From contig NZ_CP092827.1 of assembly GCF_022533585.1 (NCBI RefSeq), positions 2,520,001-2,584,000 of the forward strand: a DNA stretch of 64,000 nucleotides, read 5' to 3'. Origin of the DNA: Pseudomonas sp. LS.1a (lineage in GTDB: Bacteria > Pseudomonadota > Gammaproteobacteria > Pseudomonadales > Pseudomonadaceae). A program made the position numbers and the translations under genes. The notes beneath the pieces are model-generated. The model was not told the DNA's origin. It worked only from the letters and a program-made list of their open reading frames with translations, and did not search any database. Below, piece by piece: positions 43,504 through 52,243 of this stretch (its first letter is position 1; each line of letters opens with the position of its first letter).

Positions 43504-43938
43504 TCACTTGCCTCCGGTCAGGATCTGCAGCGGCGCCAGGCCGCGCTGCAAACTCGAATTGACCATGTTCGAGATGCCACTGCCCGAGCCTGTACCACGG
43601 CCACCGGCCAGGTTGGGCAACTGGGTCTGATTGTTGAGGTTGCCGCCCAGGTTGTTGGTCTGCTGGGTAATCAGCGTGCTGATACCCGCACCGCTGCTGA
43701 TGTTGGCGAAGTCGCCATCACTCAGTTCGCTGGTTTGCTTGAGGATGTGGGCGGAAGGGTTGGCGTTGGCGGTGGTGGGGTTCGGGTCGGGTCGCAACGG
43801 CGGGACCACGGCGTTGCGTGTCTGCACATCACGGGTTATCACGATGATGCCGTTGTCGGCCTGGGCCGTCAGGCTCAACGAGCCCAGCACACAGCTCATC
43901 AGCAACAGGTAATAAAGGCCTTTGTCAGGTTTCCTCAC
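43504..43938 (-). CDS. fapA: FapA-like small secreted protein
   Basis: 144 aa from GTG 43938, with AAGGAG 8 nt upstream. Signal peptide about 1-27 (ends TAQA). The mature protein is Asn/Gly/Ser-rich with ISSGAGISTLITQQTNNLGG and a Gly-rich C-terminal part. It lacks the NQQ repeats of the next two genes. In described fap operons the first gene, fapA, encodes a periplasmic factor that tunes fibril composition; position and composition are the only support here. Confidence 0.68.
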   Translation of the reverse strand: MRKPDKGLYYLLLMSCVLGSLSLTAQADNGIIVITRDVQTRNAVVPPLRPDPNPTTANANPSAHILKQTSELSDGDFANISSGAGISTLITQQTNNLGGNLNNQTQLPNLAGGRGTGSGSGISNMVNSSLQRGLAPLQILTGGK

Positions 43939-43991
43939 GACGGCAACTCCTTCTATAGAACGCTGGCCCTGTTCAGCGATACGAAGGAGCG

Positions 43992-44007
43992 AGCAGAAGG
44001 TGTGCCG
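43992..44007 (-). promoter_or_regulatory. Candidate sigma-54 promoter of the amyloid operon
   Basis: Read on the minus strand, CGGCACACCTTCTGCT has GGCAC at -24 and TGC at -12 with exact sigma-54 spacing and two mismatches to TGGCACG-N4-TTGCW. The start codon is about 54 nt downstream of the element. Confidence 0.55.
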
Positions 44008-44172
44008 CTTTTGAGAAGCGTTTTCAGATCAACAGCTTAAGGTCAATGCCTGACAAACTGCGGCGTATTCTGTCTCAGGGTTGAAACAGGCAGCCGTGAG
44101 CGCTGCCGGCAAAGCCCGTGGTGGCCTTGATTGGAAGGGTCTTTGCAAGGGTGTATCAGCGGCTTGACACTA

Positions 44173-44207
44173 CCCCCGAAGCAGGGGGAAACCCCGCAAT
44201 TTCGGGG
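44173..44207 (-). terminator. Tandem GC hairpins after the NadR-like gene
   Basis: CCCCC (44173-44177) pairs with GGGGG (44184-44188), and CCCCG (44192-44196) with CGGGG (44203-44207). Both lie 29-63 nt past the stop codon at 44236. The T-runs are short, so efficiency is uncertain. The rest of 43939-44235 holds the amyloid promoter region. Confidence 0.5.
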
Positions 44208-44235
44208 CCTTTGCCCCTTGGAGTGTGTCAGTGGG

Positions 44236-44805
44236 TTAACATTCGGTGGGGCAGGATGGCGCATCGCTATCAATGAGCTTAGCCACTGTTTGCAGTGCCA
44301 GCAACTGGCGCTGTGGCCAATTGCCTTCAATTATTTGGTATGCCTGGTCATGCCGTTGCAGCCAGTGCAGGCTGTCGTCGAAAAAGCGCTGGCGGTCGCT
44401 CAGTTCGGGCTGGCTGCGCTGGCCATCGGCAACCCAATCCACGCCCTGCGGGCTTAGCAACAGATGCAGGTGGTAATGCCGCGCCAGCAAAGCCTGTTCC
44501 AGCCAGGCAGGGCAGTCGTCGAAGAGAGCGTGGCTCCAGAGCATGTTGCTGAGCAGGTGGGTGTCGAGAATCAGTAGCGGCGGCGCCTGCTCGCGGGCGT
44601 GGTCTTCCCAGGCCAGCTGGCCGCGGGCGATGGTGGGGATATCGGCGTAGCAGGTGTCGCGGCCTTCCTGGTCGATGAAGTGGCGCACGTATTCGGCCAC
44701 CACCACGCCGCCGAAATGCGCCTGGATCACCCCGCTGAGCCAGCTTTTGCCGCTGGATTCCGGGCCGCACAGCACCACCACTTTCATGGCCTGCGCCGCG
44801 CTCAT
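44236..44805 (-). CDS. NadR-like nicotinamide riboside kinase (P-loop ATPase)
   Basis: 189 aa. The P-loop VVVLCGPESSGKSWLSG (about 8-24), EYVRHFIDQEGRDTCYADIP, RGQLAWEDHA, and LLILDTHLLSNMLWS (Walker B) match the C-terminal ribosylnicotinamide kinase domain of NadR. The NadR helix-turn-helix and adenylyltransferase domains are absent. It overlaps pnuC by four bases (ATGA). The pair should import and phosphorylate nicotinamide riboside to NMN, feeding NAD synthesis. A thiamine-related kinase role is possible for some pnuC partners, but the NadR likeness makes nicotinamide riboside the better guess. Confidence 0.85.
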   Translation of the reverse strand: MSAAQAMKVVVLCGPESSGKSWLSGVIQAHFGGVVVAEYVRHFIDQEGRDTCYADIPTIARGQLAWEDHAREQAPPLLILDTHLLSNMLWSHALFDDCPAWLEQALLARHYHLHLLLSPQGVDWVADGQRSQPELSDRQRFFDDSLHWLQRHDQAYQIIEGNWPQRQLLALQTVAKLIDSDAPSCPTEC

Positions 44806-45368
44806 GGCTGCACCAGCGCCGGGTCACGGCGCCATTCCAGCCAGCCGCGCACGGCAATCAGGGTCAGCACGGCGAAGAAGCCCGCGGTGAAGTACAGCTG
44901 CTGGTGCAGGTACAAGCCCACGTAGACGATGTCTACCACCACCCACAGCGGCCAGCACTGCAGGCGCTTCTGCGCCATCCACAGTTGTGCCACCAGGCTG
45001 AAGCCGGTCAGGCTGGCGTCCAGCCAGGGCAGGGCGGCGTCGGTCCAGTTGGCCATGGCCGCGCCCAGGGCGGCGCTCAGCAGCACCCCGACGGCCAGGC
45101 CGGTGAACAATGCCGGGCGTTGCAGGCGTGAGACCTGCCGGGCGTCTTCAGCATGGCCTGGGCGCTTCCATTGCCACCAGCCGTAAACTTGCAGGATGGC
45201 GTAGGCCAGTTGCAGCAGCATGCCTGAATACAGCTTTACTTCGTAGAACAGCCAGCCATAGATCAGCACCATGACCAGGCCGATCGGCCAGCACCAGGCG
45301 TTCTGCTTGACCGTGAGCCAGACAGCGGTGACGCCGAGGACGGCGGCGATGAGTTCAAGGCCGGACAT
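44802..45368 (-). CDS. pnuC: PnuC-family nicotinamide riboside transporter
   Basis: 188 aa with seven predicted membrane helices. KQNAWCWPIGLVMVLIYGWL and FYEVKLYSGMLLQLAYAILQ, then VYGWWQW, contain the PnuC N-x-x-x-W-P and Y-G-x-W motifs. The second half has AQKRLQCWPLWVVVDIVYVG. PnuC proteins are facilitators; direction is set by phosphorylation inside the cell, which fits the kinase gene that overlaps its stop codon. Confidence 0.9.
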   Translation of the reverse strand: MSGLELIAAVLGVTAVWLTVKQNAWCWPIGLVMVLIYGWLFYEVKLYSGMLLQLAYAILQVYGWWQWKRPGHAEDARQVSRLQRPALFTGLAVGVLLSAALGAAMANWTDAALPWLDASLTGFSLVAQLWMAQKRLQCWPLWVVVDIVYVGLYLHQQLYFTAGFFAVLTLIAVRGWLEWRRDPALVQP

Positions 45369-45484
45369 CGGCGATCCTTGGAGACTACGGGAGGGGCGTG
45401 ATTGTAGCGGGTCGGTTGGGGAAGGTGTAGGGCGTTGGGGCCACTCCCACAGGACTGCACATGACTCATTGAGTTAGCAGGGAG

Positions 45485-45574
45485 CCTGTGGGAGCGGCTT
45501 TAGCCGCGAATACCGGCGCAGCCGGTGCCAAGCACCGCGCTGGATTCTTCGCGGCTAAAGCCGCTCCCACAGGG
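45485..45574. repeat. Paired REP element
   Basis: CCTGTGGGAGCGGCTTTAGC and inverted GCTAAAGCCGCTCCCACAGG flank a CACCGGCTGCGCCGGT-type hairpin, between pnuC and the convergent end of the chemoreceptor unit. Confidence 0.9.
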
Positions 45575-45626
45575 TACGCGGATTGCTTGCAATTTCAGTT
45601 ATCTACGCGACCACAGGGGCTTGGCC

Positions 45627-47261
45627 TTATACCCGGAACTGCCGCAACAGCTGCTCCAGCTCTTCGCTCAACTGCCCCAGTGCCGCCCCGGCATCGCTGG
45701 ACTGCCGCGCCGCATCGGCGGTCTGCTGGGACAACCCCGCCGTATCCAGCACATTGCGGTTGATCTCTTCGACCACGTGCGACTGCTGCAAGGTGGCGCT
45801 GGCAATGGAGGCATTCAACGCGGTGAGGTTGTTCAGCGCCTGGTTGATGGCATCCAGGCTGGCACCGGCCTCGCGGGCCTGCTCGACGGTCTGGCGCGAG
45901 GCCTCGCTGCTGGTGTCGATGGCTTTGACCGCAGCGTCCGACTGGCTTTGCAGGTGCTCGATCATGGTATGGATCTCGGCCGTCGACTGCGCCGTGCGCT
46001 GGGCCAGCAGGCGGACCTCGTCGGCGACAACGGCAAAGCCACGGCCTTGCTCGCCGGCCCGCGCCGCCTCGATGGCTGCGTTCAGCGCCAGCAGGTTGGT
46101 CTGTTCGGCGATGGAGCGGATCACGTCCAGCACACCACCGATGCGCGTGCTGTGCCCGGCCAGGTCACGGATCACCTGCACGGCCTGGTCGATGGTCAGC
46201 GACAGCCGGTCGATCTGCGCCAGGCTGCCGTGAATGGCCTCCTGACCGTGTGCCACCTGCTGTTGCGCGGTGCGCATTTCCCCGGCAGCCTGCTCGGCGG
46301 TCTTGGCCACGTCCTGCACGGCGTAGGTCACTTCGTTGACCGCAGTGGCCACCTGGTCCATCTGCAACGATTGCTGGGCACTGTGCTGTTGCGCGGCCCC
46401 GGCATTGTCGCCGACATGTCCGGCGGACTGGGCCAGGGCATGTGCTGCCCCTTGCAACTGGCCGATCACGCCTTGCAGCTTGCCGTTGAAGCGGTTGAAG
46501 TGCTCGCCCAGCTGGGTGATTTCGTCGCGACCGTGAGTGTCCAGGCGCCGGGTCAGGTCGCTTTCGCCGCTGGCGATGTTACCCATGGCCTGCACTGCCT
46601 CTTGCAACGGGCGGGCGATGCTGCGGGCAATCAGCATGACCACCAGCGCCATCAGCAGAGCAATGGCCACGCCCACCAGCGAGGCATCGCGCAACTGACG
46701 GGCGAATTCGGCCTGCACGTCGTCGACGTACACGCCTGAGCCGATGATCCAGCCCCACGGCTTGAACAGCTGGATATAGGACGTCTTGGCCACCGGCTCG
46801 CTGGCACCGGGCTTGGGCCAGCGGTAGTTGACCGGCCCGGCATCCTGCTGTCGGGCCAGGGCGACCATCTCGTTGAAGACGGCAAAGCCATCGGGGTCGC
46901 GGATGGCCGACAGGTCCTGGCCGTCGAGCTTGGGGTTGGCCGGATGCATGATCATCTTCGGCCCCAGGTCGTTGATCCAGAAGTAGTCATCGTGGTCGTA
47001 GCGCAGCGCGCGTACCACTTGCAGTGCCTGTTGCTGGGCGGCTTCGCGGCTGAGCGTGCCGGCCGCCTCCAGGCCTTGGTAATAGGCCAGCACACCGGCT
47101 GCGGTCTGCACCACGTGGCGGGTCTTTTCCGCTTTGGCCTGGTACAGGTCACCGTGGATCTGGCGCAGCATCAGCAGGCCCAATACCACCAGCATGGCCA
47201 CCGCCACCAAAAGGATCAGCCACAGACGGCGGCTGATAGACATCGATCTCAGGGTTTTCAT
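45627..47261 (-). CDS. mcpP: Methyl-accepting chemotaxis protein, McpP-like (sCache domain)
   Basis: 544 aa. Membrane helix 1 (about 13-33), a periplasmic single Cache domain (about 35-185: [52 protein letters not shown]), helix 2 (about 192-212), a HAMP segment ([15 protein letters not shown]) and the signalling tip with [20 protein letters not shown], then [12 protein letters not shown]. This matches P. putida McpP, the receptor for acetate, pyruvate, propionate and L-lactate, and the neighbour uppP is also in that genomic setting. The leader has an A-rich Hfq/Crc-like run. No C-terminal CheR-binding pentapeptide is visible. Confidence 0.85.
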   Translation of the reverse strand: MKTLRSMSISRRLWLILLVAVAMLVVLGLLMLRQIHGDLYQAKAEKTRHVVQTAAGVLAYYQGLEAAGTLSREAAQQQALQVVRALRYDHDDYFWINDLGPKMIMHPANPKLDGQDLSAIRDPDGFAVFNEMVALARQQDAGPVNYRWPKPGASEPVAKTSYIQLFKPWGWIIGSGVYVDDVQAEFARQLRDASLVGVAIALLMALVVMLIARSIARPLQEAVQAMGNIASGESDLTRRLDTHGRDEITQLGEHFNRFNGKLQGVIGQLQGAAHALAQSAGHVGDNAGAAQQHSAQQSLQMDQVATAVNEVTYAVQDVAKTAEQAAGEMRTAQQQVAHGQEAIHGSLAQIDRLSLTIDQAVQVIRDLAGHSTRIGGVLDVIRSIAEQTNLLALNAAIEAARAGEQGRGFAVVADEVRLLAQRTAQSTAEIHTMIEHLQSQSDAAVKAIDTSSEASRQTVEQAREAGASLDAINQALNNLTALNASIASATLQQSHVVEEINRNVLDTAGLSQQTADAARQSSDAGAALGQLSEELEQLLRQFRV

Positions 47262-47276
47262 CCCACAGCTCCCGCA

Positions 47277-47290
47277 TTGTTCTTTTTATT
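47277..47290 (-). promoter_or_regulatory. Candidate Hfq/Crc site in the mcpP-like leader
   Basis: Minus-strand AATAAAAAGAACAA contains AANAANAA in two registers, 16-29 nt upstream of the start codon. Confidence 0.5.
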
Positions 47291-47560
47291 CAGGCGCATC
47301 CAAGCATGCTTTGCGTCTGGCCCCCACCCGACTAATGGCTAAGTGCTATCCATCCAATAGTCTGCAGCAGGTTGTACAAGGCGTTTGCAAAGGCGCTCTG
47401 CTAGGATTTCGGCCGCGCCAGATGAAACCTTTAGGCGGCGTGAACTTTTCTACTGGCATTGCGCCCAACAGTCGCTGTAAAACAGCCGGGCCGCGTGCGG
47501 CAATTTCAAGCAAATCAAGAACAAGGGGCCTGCAACGAGCAGCGCTCCATCGGGGGAACG

Positions 47561-48391
47561 ATGGATTTTTGGACTGCCTTCCAGGCAATCATCTTAGGCG
47601 TGGTCGAAGGGCTGACGGAGTTTCTGCCGATCTCCAGTACTGGCCACCAGATCATCGTCGCCGACCTGATCGGGTTTGGCGGCGAACGGGCCATGGCCTT
47701 CAACATCATCATTCAGCTGGCGGCGATCCTGGCGGTGGTATGGGAGTTTCGCGGCAAGATCTTCGACGTGGTCTTCGGCCTGACCAGCCAGCCCACGGCG
47801 CGGCGTTTCACCGGTAACCTGTTGCTGGCGTTCCTGCCGGCAGTGGTGCTGGGTGTGCTGTTCGCCGACCTGATTCACGAATATCTGTTCAACCCGATCA
47901 CCGTGGCGGCGGCGCTGGTGGTGGGCGGGGTGATCATGCTGTGGGCCGAGCGCCGCGAGCACCGCGTGGAGGTGGACCACGTGGACGACATGCGCTGGAG
48001 CCACGCGCTGAAGATCGGCTTCATCCAGTGCCTGGCGATGATCCCGGGCACTTCGCGCTCCGGCTCGACCATTATCGGTGGCCTGCTGTTCGGCCTGTCG
48101 CGCAAGGCAGCGACCGAGTTCTCGTTCTTCCTGGCGATGCCGACCATGGTCGGTGCTGCGGTGTACTCGGGCTACAAGTACCGCGACCTGTTCCAGCCCG
48201 GCGACCTGCCGGTCTTTGCCATTGGCTTCGTGACCTCGTTCATCTTTGCCATGATTGCCGTGCGTGGCCTGCTCAAGTTCATTGCCAACCACAGCTACGC
48301 GGCGTTCGCCTGGTATCGCATTGCCTTTGGCCTGCTGATTCTGGCGACCTGGCAGTTTGGCTGGGTCGACTGGGCGACGGCTCATGGCTGA
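47561..48391 (+). CDS. uppP: Undecaprenyl-diphosphatase UppP/BacA
   Basis: 276 aa from ATG 47561 (GGGGAA just upstream; [10 protein letters not shown] is the family start). Multi-pass membrane enzyme that dephosphorylates undecaprenyl diphosphate for the peptidoglycan and polysaccharide lipid carrier cycle. Catalytic motifs are intact: [16 protein letters not shown] (Glu, Ser, His) at about 14-30 and [16 protein letters not shown] (Ser, Arg) at about 160-175. It overlaps the following DUF1294 gene by 8 bp. Confidence 0.95.
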   Translation: MDFWTAFQAIILGVVEGLTEFLPISSTGHQIIVADLIGFGGERAMAFNIIIQLAAILAVVWEFRGKIFDVVFGLTSQPTARRFTGNLLLAFLPAVVLGVLFADLIHEYLFNPITVAAALVVGGVIMLWAERREHRVEVDHVDDMRWSHALKIGFIQCLAMIPGTSRSGSTIIGGLLFGLSRKAATEFSFFLAMPTMVGAAVYSGYKYRDLFQPGDLPVFAIGFVTSFIFAMIAVRGLLKFIANHSYAAFAWYRIAFGLLILATWQFGWVDWATAHG

Positions 48392-48797
48392 GGCCGCACG
48401 GGGGCAAAGGGGGGAGGGCGTACGTAATGTGCGCCTGAAGCTGCTGGTGTTGGGCCTGCTGTGCCTGCTGCCGGGTCTGGGCGCGGCGCGCATGGCCTGG
48501 GTCGATCAGGCCTGGTGGCCGCTGGCGCTGTACCCGGCAATGAGCCTGATCAGCCTGCTGTTGTATTGGCAGGATAAACAGCAGGCGCGTACCCAGGCCT
48601 GGCGAACGCCCGAGAAAGTGCTGCATGCCAGTGAGCTGCTGGGCGGCTGGCCGGGGGCGCTGCTGGCGCAGCAGCTGTATCGGCACAAGACGCGCAAGGT
48701 GTCGTACCAGTTGGTGTTCTGGGGCATTGTCCTAGTGCACCAGGTGTTCTGGGCGGACTGGCTGTTTCTTGGTGGGCGCTATCTGGCTTTTGGTTGA
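48384..48797 (+). CDS. DUF1294 small membrane protein
   Basis: 137 aa from ATG 48384. Three to four membrane helices; [40 protein letters not shown] and [10 protein letters not shown] are the DUF1294 signature. Many family members carry an N-terminal cold-shock domain, which is missing here. The start lies inside the end of uppP, so translation is coupled. Function unknown. Confidence 0.87.
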   Translation: MAEAARGQRGEGVRNVRLKLLVLGLLCLLPGLGAARMAWVDQAWWPLALYPAMSLISLLLYWQDKQQARTQAWRTPEKVLHASELLGGWPGALLAQQLYRHKTRKVSYQLVFWGIVLVHQVFWADWLFLGGRYLAFG

Positions 48798-48804
48798 CAG
48801 GTGG

Positions 48805-48912
48805 CTGTGCCGGCCTCTTCGCGGGCTTGCCCGCTCCCACAGGTACCACACAAGTCTTGAGGGCTGTGAAAATCCTGTGGGAGCGGGCAAGCCCGCGAAG
48901 AGGCCGGCACAG
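48805..48912. repeat. Paired REP element with perfect 39-bp arms
   Basis: Arms 48805-48843 and 48874-48912 are exact inverted copies over 39 bp, with the core GTGGGAGCGGGCAAGCCCGC, between convergent DUF1294 and MmcQ genes. The long stem could also end both transcripts. Confidence 0.92.
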
Positions 48913-48917
48913 GGTAT

Positions 48918-49277
48918 CTAGATCACCAACCCCACCTGCAACCGCTTCGGCAACCGCCGCACCACCAGCTGGTGCGAGCGTTGCAACGCATCACACAGCT
49001 CATCACGCCCCATGGGGTAGGGCAGCGCCATGCTGATCCATCGCGCCCTCGCCAGGTACGGCGCAGGCCGCACCCCCGGGCGGTCGCAATAGCCGAGAAA
49101 CAGTTCGTCGGCCACCTTGAACGACAGCCCCGCACCTGCCAGGTCGAGCACCGCGAACATCTTGTTGCCTGCCACCGAAAACACCCGAATGCCGCCCCAT
49201 TTGTAGTCTTCCCGCGCACCCGGCAGGCTCAGGCAAAACGCCGCCACCTCGGCTTCGCTCATGGTTCGCTCAGACAT
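48918..49277 (-). CDS. MmcQ/YjbR-family protein
   Basis: 119 aa from ATG 49277 (alternative 49262). The fold is the double-wing YjbR type: CLSLPGAREDYKWGGIRVFS, NKMFAVLDL, GLSFKVAD, ARARWISMALPYPMGRDELC. Cysteine-containing DNA-binding-like family without an established role. It overlaps the 3' end of the LysR gene upstream by 8 bp, so the two may be cotranscribed. Confidence 0.87.
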   Translation of the reverse strand: MSERTMSEAEVAAFCLSLPGAREDYKWGGIRVFSVAGNKMFAVLDLAGAGLSFKVADELFLGYCDRPGVRPAPYLARARWISMALPYPMGRDELCDALQRSHQLVVRRLPKRLQVGLVI

Positions 49278-50172
49278 ACTTTTCTCCACAGGCCTCGAAC
49301 GACGTCGCCAGATGATCGATCCACACCCGTACCGCAGGCAGCAAACCGCGCCGGTGCGGGTACACCGCCTGCAAGTAGCCACCCGGTAGCGACCAGTCGG
49401 GCAGCAGGCGCACCAGTTCGCCGCGTTCCAGCTCTTCCTCGCAGAACATGCTGGGCAGCGCGGTAAACCCGAGGCCAGCGCGTACAGCAGCATTACGTAC
49501 TACGAAATCATCGATGGCAAGGCGCGGTTCAAGGGCGATTTCCTGCTGCTTGCCATGGGGGCCGAACAGGCGGAAGTGTACCAGCCGGTCTGCCTCGGCG
49601 GCGCCCAGCACCGGCAATGAGGCCAGTTCGCCCGGTTCGCGGATGTGGTCGGCGAAACCAGGCGCGGCAACCAGTTGCATCTGTGCCTGGCGCAGGCGGC
49701 GGGTGACCAGGGCCGGGTCTTCATCGCCCAGGTCGCGCACGCGCAAGGCTACGTCGATGCCTTCGGAAATCAGGTCGACCCGGCGGTTGAGCAGCACCAT
49801 GTCCAGTTGCACCAGCGGGTACTGCGCGAGAAATCGGCTGATCACATCTGGCAGGAAGGCGTGGGCCAATGCCACCGGGCAGGACACCCGCAAACGCCCG
49901 CGCGGTTCGCTGCTCATGCTGGCCACGGCTTCATCGGCGGCTTCGGCTTCCAGCAGCATGGCCTGGCAGTGGTGCAGGTAGCGCTCGCCCACCGCGGTGA
50001 GCTTCAGTTGCCGGGTGGTGCGTTGCAGCAAGCGTGTGCCCAGGCGTTCTTCAAGCTCGGCGATACGCCGCGACAGGCGCGACTTGGGGATGCCCAGCTG
50101 GCGGCCGGCAGCGGCGAAACCACCGGCTTCGACTACGCGGGCAAAGTAGAAGAGGTCGTTGAGGTCTTGCAT
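49270..50172 (-). CDS. LysR-family regulator next to azoR
   Basis: 300 aa. Helix-turn-helix at about 1-60 (LNDLFYFARVVEAGGFAAAG, RQLGIPKSRLSRRIAELEER). Effector domain from about 92 (GRLRVSCPVALAHAFLPDVI), of the CrgA/PA14-type LysR subgroup that controls quinone or aldehyde-detoxifying enzymes. It is divergent from azoR with 133 bp between starts, a common pair in pseudomonads, and probably activates it in response to quinones or azo compounds. Confidence 0.88.
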   Translation of the reverse strand: MQDLNDLFYFARVVEAGGFAAAGRQLGIPKSRLSRRIAELEERLGTRLLQRTTRQLKLTAVGERYLHHCQAMLLEAEAADEAVASMSSEPRGRLRVSCPVALAHAFLPDVISRFLAQYPLVQLDMVLLNRRVDLISEGIDVALRVRDLGDEDPALVTRRLRQAQMQLVAAPGFADHIREPGELASLPVLGAAEADRLVHFRLFGPHGKQQEIALEPRLAIDDFVVRNAAVRAGLGFTALPSMFCEEELERGELVRLLPDWSLPGGYLQAVYPHRRGLLPAVRVWIDHLATSFEACGEKYV

Positions 50173-50305
50173 GGGAATGTCTCACTGTTCCATCTGTGGG
50201 ACAAACTAACGCATTTTTGCCGACTTATCAGCCATTGGTGAGGTCGGTAGGATTATCCCCATCGTGATCGCCCAACATCGCGGTCTTCATTCACAGGAGA
50301 GTCCC

Positions 50306-50917
50306 ATGAAACTGTTGCATATCGATTCGAGCATCCTGGGCGACAATTCCGCCTCCCGCCAACTGAGCCGCGAAGTGGTCGAAGCCTGGAAAGCCGCCGA
50401 CCCGAGCGTGGAAGTGGTGTACCGCGACCTGGCCGCTGATGCCATCGCCCACTTCTCTGCGGCTACCCTGGTAGCGGCTGGTACCCCGGAAGACATGCGC
50501 GACGCAGCCCAGGCCTTCGAAGCCAAGCTGAGCGCGGAAACCCTGGAAGAGTTCCTGGCTGCCGATGCCGTGGTGATTGGTGCGCCGATGTACAACTTCA
50601 CCGTGCCGACCCAGCTCAAGGCCTGGATCGACCGCGTCGCCGTCGCCGGCAAGACTTTCCGCTACACCGAAGCCGGCCCGGAAGGCCTGTGCGGCAACAA
50701 GAAGGTAGTGCTGGTTTCCACCGCTGGTGGCCTGCACGCTGGCCAGCCGACTGGCGCCGGGCATGAGGACTTCCTCAAGGTGTTCCTGGGCTTCATCGGT
50801 GTCACCGACCTGGAAATCGTCCGTGCCCATGGCCTGGCCTATGGCCCTGAGCACCGCAGCCAGGCGATCGATGCTGCCCAGGCGCAGATTGCCAACGAGC
50901 TGTTTGCTGCTGCCTGA
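50306..50917 (+). CDS. azoR: FMN-dependent NADH:quinone oxidoreductase / azoreductase
   Basis: 203 aa from ATG 50306 with AGGAGA 7 nt upstream. The flavodoxin-like fold shows [20 protein letters not shown] at the N-terminus (FMN phosphate loop), [20 protein letters not shown] (about 93-112) and [10 protein letters not shown]. AzoR dimers reduce quinones and azo dyes by two electrons. A hairpin follows the gene. Confidence 0.93.
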   Translation: MKLLHIDSSILGDNSASRQLSREVVEAWKAADPSVEVVYRDLAADAIAHFSAATLVAAGTPEDMRDAAQAFEAKLSAETLEEFLAADAVVIGAPMYNFTVPTQLKAWIDRVAVAGKTFRYTEAGPEGLCGNKKVVLVSTAGGLHAGQPTGAGHEDFLKVFLGFIGVTDLEIVRAHGLAYGPEHRSQAIDAAQAQIANELFAAA

Positions 50918-50929
50918 TCCTGCTGTCTT

Positions 50930-50952
50930 GCGCAAGCCTCTAAGGCTTGCGC
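50930..50952. terminator. Hairpin after azoR
   Basis: GCGCAAGCC, TCTAA, GGCTTGCGC: a perfect 9-bp stem 13 nt past the stop. There is no T-run; it may serve both convergent genes. Confidence 0.55.
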
Positions 50953-50958
50953 GAACTC

Positions 50959-50980
50959 TGTGGGAGCGGCCTCAGGCCAC
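50959..50980. repeat. Single REP half overlapping the end of the NADH dehydrogenase gene
   Basis: TGTGGGAGCGGCCTCAGGCC is one REP core; it overlaps the last codons and stop (50972-50974) of the next gene. No inverted partner is seen. Confidence 0.6.
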
Positions 50981-52174
50981 TGGAATAGCAGGGTCAGCCG
51001 CCGCCAGCGCCGTGGCACGATCGGCTGCTGGCGGATAGATCCACACCGTATTGATCTGCGCCTTCAACACCTTGGCCTCGGCCTTGTCCTCCGGTGGCGA
51101 CACCGTGCGCTCCCACCCTTCGGTATACACCGCTCCCCAGGCCCCAAGGTCCAGGCAGGTCACGTACTTGGGCTGGCTGTAGGTCTTCGGTGCCACGCCA
51201 ATCAGCTCGGCCGCCGCATTGTTGCCTGCATGACGTCCCAACGGAATCGCATGCTGGCAGGACATCACCGCGTAGTTGCCAAGCTCGTCGCAGGCGGCGT
51301 AGGCCACATCACCCGCTGCGTACACGGCAGCATTGCCTGCCACCTTGAGATTGCCATCGACATGCAAGCGGCCCTGGCGGTCGCGCTCGCCACTGATCTG
51401 TTCGGTGAGCGGGTTGGCCTTGAAGCCCACGGTCCAGATCACCGTGCTGGCGTCGATGCGCTGGCCGTTGTCCAGCTGCACGCCGGCAGGGTCCACCGAG
51501 GCTACCGTGGCGCCACAGATCCACTCCACGCCCAGGGCCTCGGAGGCCTGCTCGATGGCGGGGCGGATGCCATCACCCAGGGATGCGCCAATCCTCGCCC
51601 CACGGTCGACCACCACCACGCGCAACGCCGGGCCCTCTCCGAGGATTTCGCGCAGGCGGGCCGGCAGTTCGGTGGCGGTCTCGATGCCGGTAAAGCCACC
51701 GCCGGCCACCACTACGGTATTGCGTGCCGGTGTGTCGGGCAGGCTGGCCAGTGATTTCAGATGGGTTTCCAGGCGCGCGGCGCTGTCGAGCTTGTCGACA
51801 TCGAACACATGCTCGATGCCGACCATGTCAGGCCGGTTGAGCTCGCTGCCGCAGGCCATGATCAGCCGGTCGTAGGGCAGGGCGCACTGGGTGCCGCTGC
51901 GGGTGCGGTAGCTGACGCGGCGGGCCGCTTCATCGATGTGGAAGGCCGTGCCTTGCACGAAGCGGACGTTGACGGCATCGAACAGCTCCTGCAACGGCGC
52001 GGCCATGGTGTGTACGTCGGGTTCGTAGAAGCGCGGGCGCACATGCAGCTCGGCCTGGGGGGCAAGCAAGGTGACCTCGACATCCTTGCGGCCATGGAGG
52101 TCAAGCTGGCGGACGGCGCTGAGCGCGCTCCACAGGCCGGCAAAGCCCGCGCCAATGATCAGGATCTGCTTCAT
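50972..52174 (-). CDS. Type II NADH dehydrogenase-like FAD oxidoreductase
   Basis: 400 aa. Two nucleotide-binding folds: ILIIGAGFAGLWSALSAV (FAD, about 4-21) and TVVVAGGGFTGIETATEL (NADH, about 153-170); AGDVAYA (about 292-298) is the C-terminal FAD motif. QHAIPLGRHAGNNAAAEL is typical of NDH-2. It transfers electrons from NADH to quinone or a related acceptor without pumping protons. It ends convergently with azoR. The protein is somewhat shorter than E. coli Ndh and lacks an obvious C-terminal membrane helix. Confidence 0.88.
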   Translation of the reverse strand: MKQILIIGAGFAGLWSALSAVRQLDLHGRKDVEVTLLAPQAELHVRPRFYEPDVHTMAAPLQELFDAVNVRFVQGTAFHIDEAARRVSYRTRSGTQCALPYDRLIMACGSELNRPDMVGIEHVFDVDKLDSAARLETHLKSLASLPDTPARNTVVVAGGGFTGIETATELPARLREILGEGPALRVVVVDRGARIGASLGDGIRPAIEQASEALGVEWICGATVASVDPAGVQLDNGQRIDASTVIWTVGFKANPLTEQISGERDRQGRLHVDGNLKVAGNAAVYAAGDVAYAACDELGNYAVMSCQHAIPLGRHAGNNAAAELIGVAPKTYSQPKYVTCLDLGAWGAVYTEGWERTVSPPEDKAEAKVLKAQINTVWIYPPAADRATALAAADPAIPVA

Positions 52175-52243
52175 GGTGGTGCTCCTCTAAAGTTCGGTTA
52201 ACAAGGTAGACCCTGTTGCTGGATATTGGGGAGCGAGCATGCT

